DNA of 30,377 nt from IMG/VR virus record IMGVR_UViG_3300030333_005390, positions 1-30,377 of that record, one strand, 5' to 3'. Source of the stretch: a virus. Shown piece by piece: positions 1 through 6,616 of this stretch. The translations under genes and the position numbers were made by a program. Position 1 is the first letter of the stretch. The number at the start of each line of letters is the position of its first letter. A model generated the notes under the pieces. It saw only the letters and a list, made by a program, of their open reading frames with translations, did not search any database and was not told the origin of the DNA.

Positions 1-46
1 AATCGTCAAAATAAGGACTAATATTTAGATTAGTATTCTGTGGCAT
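1..46 (-). CDS. N-terminus of a DUF4815-like virion structural protein (partial, runs off left edge)
   Basis: An ATG at 46-44 opens 15 codons with no stop before the window edge and starts 4 nt after the gp8 stop codon. They translate as MPQNTNLNISPYFDD. From memory, an 'N-L-N-x-S-P-Y-F-D-D' opening is typical of DUF4815-type virion proteins that sit beside baseplate genes in marine T4-like phages, where it is usually followed by a Phe-Asp and then an 'RPGYxVQARELTQLQ' region. That continuation lies outside this window and could not be checked. The gene is co-directional with its neighbours and continues the same tight structural cluster. The upstream ribosome-binding sequence is weak (a GAG about 10 nt before the ATG). 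With only 15 residues visible, family assignment rests on N-terminal similarity alone. Confidence 0.6.
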   Translation of the reverse strand, partial: MPQNTNLNISPYFDD

Positions 47-50
47 TGAA

Positions 51-1586
51 TTAGAACTCGATTACGATTTTGATATCCTCTATCTGGTCACCAGCACGAG
101 TGATTGCTCCTCTGTTATCTATGTAGATAACGTCACCTGAGTTAGGATCTACTTCTGCTTTTGCATAACCATTGGTGAAAGCCATACCTAGATCATATTC
201 TGCGTTGTTTATAACCCTCGTAGAGGATCCTGAAACAATCGGGAAGTTAATGTCTGGGTCAGCAGATGCACCAGAGGTTGCACCTACTATAGGGTTACCA
301 CCTTCAAACTCGATTAGGTTACCAGTAAATTCAGGGAAGATACCGTCAACTCTATTCTGATAGTATTTAAGTACTTTAGTAGTACTATTCCATGATATAA
401 CACGTCCCCTCGCTGTTACCTGCTGTCCACCAACAGTACGAGATTGTGTGATAATCTCATCTGTCTGGAAGTTACCAGTAAACGTAGGTGCGAAGATAGA
501 CGCTTTTGTTGCACTCAATGTTAAATCTGAGGTTAATTCTTGAGTACCAAACTTGTTAGGATTAATTACCAAACCAATACGACGGTAGTCGTTATCAGTT
601 GGGAAGTCACCAGATCCTTCATCATAGGTGAACTTAGTGTTGATCATTACACGGAAACCACCCAACTCAGTTGCTGGTGCTGCACCATGTCCCATCGATG
701 GAGGTATTACAACTTCAACGCTACCACCAGTACCTGTTCCAGCACCAATACCGTTGACCTCATCAATGATTACTTTACCAAAGGTGTATCCAGATCCACC
801 AGATGTCACAGTAGCAGAAGCAATTCTACCACCATCAACAACAAGTGATACCCTACCACCTACACCGTCTCCTTTAATGGGGACGTTTTCATATGTACCG
901 TTGTTGTAACCACTACCAGATGATCCAATGATAATAGTATCAATCTCTCCACCAATAGCATCTGCCACAACAGCAGTATCTTCAAGCACAGGCATGTACT
1001 CGTTGGAGAAGAATTTTAGGACTTGACCAACAGGGATCGTGTACATATACTTCCAACGGTAGCCATCAGCAGTCGTGATAATAGATGTTGATGTCCCTGT
1101 GGGCTCAACAGTAGAAGGTTTACCGTTAGGATCAGAAGGAGATGTCCCGTTGTAAATGCATTTATAAGTTTGATACGACGAGTTAACAACGTAGAAATCA
1201 GCGTCGTAAAGTTTAGTCGCACCCGATGATGCAGTTTTAGTCGAGGAGTAATCATGGCGATACATATCATAAACATAACCCAATCCACCAGTGGTTTGCT
1301 CTGGGGGAATCCAGTCGGTACGCCTGATAACCTGAATAGTGTCATTTGCTAACACTCTCTTCAGGGAGATCATATCCGAATAGTCATCCGCAAATTCTTG
1401 GAATGAATCTACTGGGTCTGGAGGTGCATTCTCATTATCCCACGGTTGTGGTCTGCCTATGAACACATAAAGGCGATCTCTAGCACTACCTGCCGCCAGG
1501 TCTGACTGTGTAGGATCTGGCCCTTCTAGTGCTTTCCTAAACCTTTCGGCAGTAAAGATTCTAAATTGGTCGGTAAGTAACGCCAT
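51..1586 (-). CDS. gp8: Baseplate wedge subunit gp8-like protein, enlarged
   Basis: 511 residues; T4 gp8 is 334. In T4, gp8 is a dimeric component of the baseplate wedge in the contractile tail. Matches to T4 gp8, from recall, run along the chain: 'LYVFIGRPQPWDNEN.PPDPVDS' (39-61) against 'FITFGRSEPWSSNEN', the 'RRTDW' at 88-92 against 'RRDW', 'ADGYRWKYMYTIP' (173-185) against 'GDGYVWEYLFEIP', 'NEYMPV' (195-200), 'YRRIGLVINP' (334-343) against 'FRQISIITNP', and the C-terminus 'IYIDNR..I.....QIEDIKIVIEF' against 'IYMENRPPI.....TEEINILFTF'. The extra length comes from two beta-rich insertions: two GSGY units at about 215-300, and a segment with a TSGA motif at about 360-445. An AGAAGG Shine-Dalgarno (1599-1604) and a TATAAATA box (1608-1615) lie in the 33-nt gap upstream and support this start. 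Function is confident; the role of the insertions is unknown. Confidence 0.9.
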   Translation of the reverse strand: MALLTDQFRIFTAERFRKALEGPDPTQSDLAAGSARDRLYVFIGRPQPWDNENAPPDPVDSFQEFADDYSDMISLKRVLANDTIQVIRRTDWIPPEQTTGGLGYVYDMYRHDYSSTKTASSGATKLYDADFYVVNSSYQTYKCIYNGTSPSDPNGKPSTVEPTGTSTSIITTADGYRWKYMYTIPVGQVLKFFSNEYMPVLEDTAVVADAIGGEIDTIIIGSSGSGYNNGTYENVPIKGDGVGGRVSLVVDGGRIASATVTSGGSGYTFGKVIIDEVNGIGAGTGTGGSVEVVIPPSMGHGAAPATELGGFRVMINTKFTYDEGSGDFPTDNDYRRIGLVINPNKFGTQELTSDLTLSATKASIFAPTFTGNFQTDEIITQSRTVGGQQVTARGRVISWNSTTKVLKYYQNRVDGIFPEFTGNLIEFEGGNPIVGATSGASADPDINFPIVSGSSTRVINNAEYDLGMAFTNGYAKAEVDPNSGDVIYIDNRGAITRAGDQIEDIKIVIEF

Positions 1587-1598
1587 TGTTAACGATTG

Positions 1599-1604
1599 CC
1601 TTCT
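1599..1604 (-). promoter_or_regulatory. Ribosome-binding site of the gp8-like gene
   Basis: AGAAGG on the minus strand ends 12 nt before the ATG at 1586. It is the best Shine-Dalgarno match in this short intergenic gap, and it supports starting the gp8-like protein at MALLTDQ. Confidence 0.55.
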
Positions 1605-1607
1605 TTT

Positions 1608-1615
1608 TATTTATA
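1608..1615 (-). promoter_or_regulatory. T4-type late promoter box TATAAATA
   Basis: A perfect TATAAATA octamer on the minus strand, the consensus -10 box used by the gp55-type late sigma factor of T4-like phages. It sits between the stop of the 627-residue gene and the gp8-like ATG, 21 nt before that ATG. A transcript initiated here would have a very short leader, and the predicted start site falls close to the Shine-Dalgarno. The sequence is seen directly; promoter activity is inferred. Confidence 0.55.
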
Positions 1616-1619
1616 GGGG

Positions 1620-3503
1620 TTAGTCTTCCTCATTTCTGACAGCACCAGTATATTCAACAGAATATATCTTTGCTGTAGCACCAGAGGTCACCCCTTGTAA
1701 GGTTTCACCCTCTGACCACAGATAATTAGGATCATTTGAAACAATATCCTTAATGGTTATTGTGTGTAAACTCTCATTGGTACCTATTATAGGACCAGAT
1801 GTAACTGATGTAGTAGTTGCAGTTAACCCAGTTGTATTACCTTGGACACCTTCATCAACTTGGAAGGTTGGTGCAGGGTTAATATACTCAACAATAAGTG
1901 TTGCTGTCGAGGTATGAGTATCACCATCACCTAAAGCACCAGCAGCAGTGATAGTAGCAACTAAAGAATTTGGACTTCCATCATATATTTGGTCACCAAC
2001 TTGGAACAGAGTAGTGTTTTGTCCACCAAGTGTTTCCTCTATACCATATTTAGACGAGGCTATACCACCATCTAAACAAATTTGGTTTTCAAACTCAGTA
2101 CCAGTATTAACTAAATCGATAATACCATCACCAAGACCATCTAATTCATCATCATCTTCAAACTTTCTGTTGAGGATTAAACTTAATGGATCTGTAAAGG
2201 TAACAATATTATCTCCTTCAGATTCTATCAAAACGTGTGGCTCTATACCTGTGCCTGATGCACCAGCAGATCCAGCAACGAATGCAATAATCTTAGACTT
2301 CTCATTAGATCTACCACCATCGATGAATGCTAATTCATCAACCTCAAAGGTTAGATATAATGCTTTTTGTACAGGATCCCAATCATATACTATAGCAACT
2401 CGGTTATTTGAGGATTCAATTACCCTTCTAACCTTGTCAGTAACTTGGAAATCATATGCTGTTAGTCCTGTATTAGGATCATCTTGTAAAGTATCGAGTG
2501 TGACTTTCTGGTCAAAACGGAAGTTAACACCTCTATCACAACCAGTGAAAGCATCGAATAAAGCACCATCAACACCAGCAGCAGTTTTACCTGTATACCT
2601 TACAATCTCCCTACCTAACAGAATCTTACCTGAACCTGGATAGGGATCAGTTGTCTGTACGTATATTGTACTAGTACTAGAATTAACATTACTAGTTAAT
2701 CCAGTTATATTATAGACAACTGAGTTTAGAGACTGTCTGTTTCTTGCTTCACGAATCAGGTCAGTATCTCTAGTAAAGATAACCTCAGGAGGTGTAGTAT
2801 ATCCACCACCACCTGTAAGTAGATCAATATTTGTAATCTTACCAAGGTTAATAAATGCTTCAGCAGTAGCACCAGATCCACCACCTTTGATTAACTGTAT
2901 AAGTGGAGGAGTCTCAAAGAATTCACCTTGATTAGTTAATGTAATAGAAGAAACTTCACCAAACTGATTGACATTAGCAACACCAGTTGCACCTTGGCCA
3001 CCACCACCGCTAATGATGATATTTACGTCTTCCTCTGTATAGTTTCTACCCTGTTGCTCAATAGCAAGACCTGTAATCAAACCTGTGACAGGTACCAACT
3101 CAGATCCAGATCCACCACCACCTACAATATTAGCAACAGCATCAAAGTAACCATCACCAGGCACATTCATTTGAATGAAATCTATACCACCATCATTCTT
3201 TAAGAATACGGTACCAGTTGCAGATCCGTCAGAACTCTCATCCTGTATCTGCAATCGTAATGGGTTATATCCTTCACCAGGATCTATAACCTCCACAGCA
3301 GTTATAACACCACCATCTCCTTCGACTACTGCTCTTAAAACAGCGTCTCTGATGGGTGTGCCACAATTACCAATTCTCAATCTTGGTGGATCAGCAGGAT
3401 CATATCCTTCACCACCGTTAATAACATAAACATCCCTCACCCCAAAAGTACTATTGAAAATTGGGAAGATTTCGGCACCGCTACCTGGGACTGTTCTTGT
3501 CAT
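1620..3503 (-). CDS. GxGY-repeat virion structural protein (627 aa)
   Basis: I cannot assign a named gene. Residues 22-245 hold about six tandem beta units of roughly 35-40 residues, each ending in a Gly-x-Gly-Tyr or degenerate turn followed by a Pro-rich strand: GGEGYDPADPP (30-40), PGEGY (75-79), PGDGY (115-119), QGRNY (151-155), NQGEFFETPP (191-200) and GGGGYTTPP (231-239). Several are followed by Gly-rich 'GGGGSGS' or 'GGGSGATAEA' loops. Residues 275-327 carry 'IYVQTTDPYPGSGKILLG' plus 'EIVRYTG' and 'FTGCDRGVNF', a motif recurrent in phage virion proteins. The C-terminus has 'EGETLQGVTSGATAKI' (598-613), matching TSGA modules in the gp8-like and giant proteins. The ATG lies 1 nt after the TAA of the upstream gene, so translation is probably coupled. 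Context and composition imply a baseplate-associated or fibre-associated component; this is inference. Confidence 0.75.
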   Translation of the reverse strand: MTRTVPGSGAEIFPIFNSTFGVRDVYVINGGEGYDPADPPRLRIGNCGTPIRDAVLRAVVEGDGGVITAVEVIDPGEGYNPLRLQIQDESSDGSATGTVFLKNDGGIDFIQMNVPGDGYFDAVANIVGGGGSGSELVPVTGLITGLAIEQQGRNYTEEDVNIIISGGGGQGATGVANVNQFGEVSSITLTNQGEFFETPPLIQLIKGGGSGATAEAFINLGKITNIDLLTGGGGYTTPPEVIFTRDTDLIREARNRQSLNSVVYNITGLTSNVNSSTSTIYVQTTDPYPGSGKILLGREIVRYTGKTAAGVDGALFDAFTGCDRGVNFRFDQKVTLDTLQDDPNTGLTAYDFQVTDKVRRVIESSNNRVAIVYDWDPVQKALYLTFEVDELAFIDGGRSNEKSKIIAFVAGSAGASGTGIEPHVLIESEGDNIVTFTDPLSLILNRKFEDDDELDGLGDGIIDLVNTGTEFENQICLDGGIASSKYGIEETLGGQNTTLFQVGDQIYDGSPNSLVATITAAGALGDGDTHTSTATLIVEYINPAPTFQVDEGVQGNTTGLTATTTSVTSGPIIGTNESLHTITIKDIVSNDPNYLWSEGETLQGVTSGATAKIYSVEYTGAVRNEED

Positions 3504-3504
3504 A

Positions 3505-4986
3505 TTAGACCACCGTTAAATTTCCTACCATTGCTGCGTGTGCAGTGCACTGGTAAACATATGTTGTGCCAGGAGAAAGATCCATTGGCACTGTCCAGAA
3601 TTGGACTCCTTCTTGATTACCTGAAACTCCTTCGGTAACAGCAGTACCACCTGATGTTTGCCTTAGAGCGAGAGGATGTCCTGAACCTGTTGTATTATTA
3701 AGTCTGTATGTAAATCCTCTATAGACATATATTGTTGGATTGTCTGATGAAGAATCAACACCACCACCTGCTACTCTATAAACACTACTATTAGGAGCAG
3801 TGAAATTAAATCCTATTGTGGGTGATGTTGTAGGATCCCAACTAGTACCATTGAAAATGATATTATCATTTGTAGTAGCAGCTCCACTAAGATATAGATC
3901 AGCATTAACTGTCAACGTGTTAGTGGAGGCAGCAGTAGTAATTCCATTACCACCTGCAATATCCAATGTTGAGGTTGCTAGTTGTGCAGTTGTAGTGCCA
4001 CTGTCTCCAATAATAGTTTTGTATGTCTCTTGACTTACATTGGGAGAATCATTTGTAATCGTAAGATTATCTCCACTAACAGCAGTACTAATACCAGTCC
4101 CACCAATGAGGTTAATAGTAGCAGTTGTACTACCTGCGGTTTTTGATCCTGAGTCACTTCCAATTACACCATAAGCATTCTGGTTGGCATCTCCAAGAGA
4201 ACCAGTCATATTGATTGTGACTGTATCTCCTGTGATTGCGGTAGCAATATTCGTGCCACCAACTATATTTAATGTATCTGTTGCAGCAGACGCTGTTGTT
4301 GTACCAGTATCACCAGCAACAGTCTCAAATAAGTTTTGAGTAGTGCCTCCACCACCTCCACTAGCTGAGTCATCATTAGCAGGTTCCCACTTACTTGTAG
4401 CAGAATTCCATTTAATAACCTGACCACCCGCAGGACCACCTCCAACGGTCATATCTACATCAAATAGATCACCAAGAGTGTGATCCTCACCTATAATCTT
4501 CTTCCAACCACTATTAGTAGCAACCCTTGCAACATTATCACCACTTACCAAAGCAAACATACCCTGATGTGTTGAAGAATCAGGTAAATCTCCTGTAGAT
4601 GGGAAATAATTACTATACTTTAACTTACCATCAGCACCATCGATGTATGTAAGAGACGATCCTGTATTACCACCCCATAATTTAATGTCTCCAGTGCCAT
4701 TAGGTTTGATAACTATATCACCATTAGCAGATGATATAATTTGATGACCATTGACATCTACATTCCCAGAGAACGAATCAAAATCTCCTTCAGCGAACTG
4801 TGCACCATTCCATTTTAGAATTTGTCCAGTTGAGGGAGTGCCAACATTGACTTGTAGGTTGGTATCATTACCAAGATTGGTGTATATCTCATCAATGACG
4901 CTATTTAATTTGATAGCACCATCTCTAAGACTGTCACCAGTCCCATCGTTTGCCGATGATCCAATATTAAGGGTTTGCTTTGCCAT
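3505..4986 (-). CDS. Fibre-like protein: gp9/gp10-type N-terminus, GDSGTTT repeats, C-terminal cupredoxin-like domain
   Basis: 493 residues in several parts. Residues 5-40 ('LNIGSSANDGTGDSLRDGAI' then 'KLNSVIDEIYTNLGND') closely match the T4 gp10 N-terminus ('INIGNVVDDGTGDYLRKGGI', 'KINENFDELYYELGD'), a domain related to that of gp9 and used to attach to the baseplate. Two 'GQ[IV][LI]KWN' motifs follow (54-60, 188-194). Three imperfect 35-residue repeats of the form 'GDSGTTTA..T.TL.I.GG.GI.TA.SGD...I' lie at about 225-260, 277-311 and 327-361. Residues about 395-493 resemble a plastocyanin/amicyanin fold: 'GSGHPLAL' (His437) and 'YVYQCTAHAAMVGNLTV', giving a Cys480-x2-His483-x2-Met486 loop. 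Those four residues are the usual type-1 copper ligands. The gene follows the YHYH gene by 23 nt with a CTAAATAA box upstream. Baseplate anchoring is well supported; copper binding is inferred and untested. Confidence 0.8.
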   Translation of the reverse strand: MAKQTLNIGSSANDGTGDSLRDGAIKLNSVIDEIYTNLGNDTNLQVNVGTPSTGQILKWNGAQFAEGDFDSFSGNVDVNGHQIISSANGDIVIKPNGTGDIKLWGGNTGSSLTYIDGADGKLKYSNYFPSTGDLPDSSTHQGMFALVSGDNVARVATNSGWKKIIGEDHTLGDLFDVDMTVGGGPAGGQVIKWNSATSKWEPANDDSASGGGGGTTQNLFETVAGDTGTTTASAATDTLNIVGGTNIATAITGDTVTINMTGSLGDANQNAYGVIGSDSGSKTAGSTTATINLIGGTGISTAVSGDNLTITNDSPNVSQETYKTIIGDSGTTTAQLATSTLDIAGGNGITTAASTNTLTVNADLYLSGAATTNDNIIFNGTSWDPTTSPTIGFNFTAPNSSVYRVAGGGVDSSSDNPTIYVYRGFTYRLNNTTGSGHPLALRQTSGGTAVTEGVSGNQEGVQFWTVPMDLSPGTTYVYQCTAHAAMVGNLTVV

Positions 4987-5005
4987 GATCGTAGTCTTTA
5001 CAGTG

Positions 5006-5013
5006 TTATTTAG
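5006..5013 (-). promoter_or_regulatory. Late-promoter-like box CTAAATAA before the gp10-type gene
   Basis: CTAAATAA on the minus strand overlaps the TAA stop of the YHYH gene and lies 19 nt before the ATG at 4986. This is nearly the same spacing as the TATAAATA box to the gp8-like ATG (21 nt). It differs from the T4 late consensus TATAAATA mainly at the first positions. Because the motif includes a stop codon, chance occurrence cannot be excluded. Confidence 0.4.
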
Positions 5014-6608
5014 GTGCCATCATAAGTTTGTAATGTGGAATCAAGAGTAGATGAGGTACTATCGAATCTATTTGCGGTGCTACCACTTCCACCACCGCCA
5101 AGTACTGTCAGTGTTGCTGCTTGAGAATCTAATGGTGAGTTAGATGCTGTTGTACCACCAATTGGACCGATAATTCTACAACGATACTTGTATCCAGTCA
5201 TATATGGCAGTGCAGTCACTGCTAATGTATTAGTTGTTGCTCCAGTTACAGCAGAAAATGCAAATCCACCGTCAGTAGATTTGTACCATTGGAATGAAAC
5301 AGGTCCGTCTTCAGGAGAAACAAGTTTCTGGACTGAGAATGTAGCAGTCTGACCAGCATTAACGGAAACACTAGCTGGTTGTAGTGTAAATGATAGTATT
5401 GGTACTACTCCTCCATCACCACCACCTGGATCTCCACCTCCACCTTGCTGTACTGGTTCTACGGTGAACGTGGTGTCAATAGTTTCTCTGGTTGTTAGTC
5501 CAATAATGTATGGGAATTTAGTATTATCTACGTTATTCTCATCAACAGTAAGGAAATAAGCATAGGTACCATCCTGATATTCAGGTGTGATAGCAAATCT
5601 ACCATTATGACTGTCTAAATCTCCAGTACCTTCAATGTATTCATAGTCCTCCATCAACGTACCAGCAGGAGGATTGTCAGTTGTAGACCCATAATCAGGT
5701 CTTCCAGCTACTTCACTGTCTCTTACAGCATATGAAGTCCTCATTGTCCTAGTTCCACTCAAATTATCGAATGGTGTGGAGTATCCATAAGGTCCATAGA
5801 TGGGAAATCCATCAAATGCTATACCAATTATCTTAGAATGACCGTCAGGATGACGAATATTGTCTCCATTAAACTGAGTTGCACCATAATAATCATTATA
5901 TGATGCAATTGATCCACCAGATTTCCAACAATCTAAGAAATGAGGGTCATGATAGTGGTATTGACCACCTTGTTCTGGGTGACCACCACAAGAATCCTCT
6001 CCAGAATTAACAAAAGGTAGATCTCCAGCAGCAACCCAACTGAATCCAGAGGGAGGATTGAGTCCAGCACCAGCAGAAGGGTTAAAAATTGCCACTCCAT
6101 TACCAGCAATCCCTATGTTCCCCAGGGGCGTGGAAACTCTTCCATTACGTTGGTCATAATACTCGTAAGTACCACTCACAGGAGTAGTTGCTTGCTCTTC
6201 TACAATAAAATCTAAGGTGGTATCACTGGATAACCAGCACTCACCGTCAATAGAAGTGAATGTCGTGCTCTTAAATACGAATTTCTGCTTTAATCCATCA
6301 CTGAAAACAACCATTATATTATCATTTTCTGCAATACTAGGATTACCACCAGTGAAAAGTGTTAAATCATTTACTGATATAGTAACTCTTCTAACAAATC
6401 CGTCATGCGTATATCCATTACTATCAAATGTGCGAGCAATTCCAAATGTTCCTCCACGGTATAAGAAGTCATGATCGAAGTCCTGTTCTACTACAGTATT
6501 AGGGTTGTTATCATTTGGGAACGTACCAAAACTTACAGGTGCTGGGAGTCCATCGGACTCCACCGTTATTACCTTGGTTGCCTGATTGTATGATGCTGTG
6601 GCTGCCAT
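5010..6608 (-). CDS. YHYH-domain virion protein with C-terminal Ig-like domain
   Basis: 532 residues. The central part (about 150-375) matches the YHYH protein family (Pfam PF14240 as I recall): 'GGHPEQGGQYHYHDPHFLDC' (208-227) with the diagnostic Tyr-His-Tyr-His at 217-220, 'GIAFDGFPIYGPYGY' (262-276) and 'DSHNGRFAITPEY' (332-344). The cluster of His residues (210, 218, 220, 223, 253, 257, 334) suggests a metal site, but the family's biochemical role is not established to my knowledge. A Gly-rich linker (388-400) leads to an Ig-like domain (402-503) with 'VSVNAGQTATFSV', 'FQWYKS' and 'YKYRCR' strands. A Ser/Thr-rich tail ends the protein. The start lies 8 nt after the giant gene's stop. An AAGGA sits only 1 nt before the ATG, an unusually tight spacing, but no other good start is near. 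Likely a virion surface or adsorption component. Confidence 0.8.
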   Translation of the reverse strand: MAATASYNQATKVITVESDGLPAPVSFGTFPNDNNPNTVVEQDFDHDFLYRGGTFGIARTFDSNGYTHDGFVRRVTISVNDLTLFTGGNPSIAENDNIMVVFSDGLKQKFVFKSTTFTSIDGECWLSSDTTLDFIVEEQATTPVSGTYEYYDQRNGRVSTPLGNIGIAGNGVAIFNPSAGAGLNPPSGFSWVAAGDLPFVNSGEDSCGGHPEQGGQYHYHDPHFLDCWKSGGSIASYNDYYGATQFNGDNIRHPDGHSKIIGIAFDGFPIYGPYGYSTPFDNLSGTRTMRTSYAVRDSEVAGRPDYGSTTDNPPAGTLMEDYEYIEGTGDLDSHNGRFAITPEYQDGTYAYFLTVDENNVDNTKFPYIIGLTTRETIDTTFTVEPVQQGGGGDPGGGDGGVVPILSFTLQPASVSVNAGQTATFSVQKLVSPEDGPVSFQWYKSTDGGFAFSAVTGATTNTLAVTALPYMTGYKYRCRIIGPIGGTTASNSPLDSQAATLTVLGGGGSGSTANRFDSTSSTLDSTLQTYDGT

Positions 6609-6616
6609 ATCCTTAT

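Noticed and set aside
1948-2643. Plus-strand open frame of 231 codons inside the 627-residue gene
   Set aside because: It lies wholly antisense to a well-supported coding region, has low-complexity Ser/Pro-rich composition, and shows no recognisable domain: a shadow frame.
5410-5460. Gly-rich run in the YHYH gene as a collagen-like repeat
   Set aside because: The 'GGGGDPGGGDGG' segment lacks sustained Gly-x-y periodicity and reads better as a linker before the Ig-like domain.
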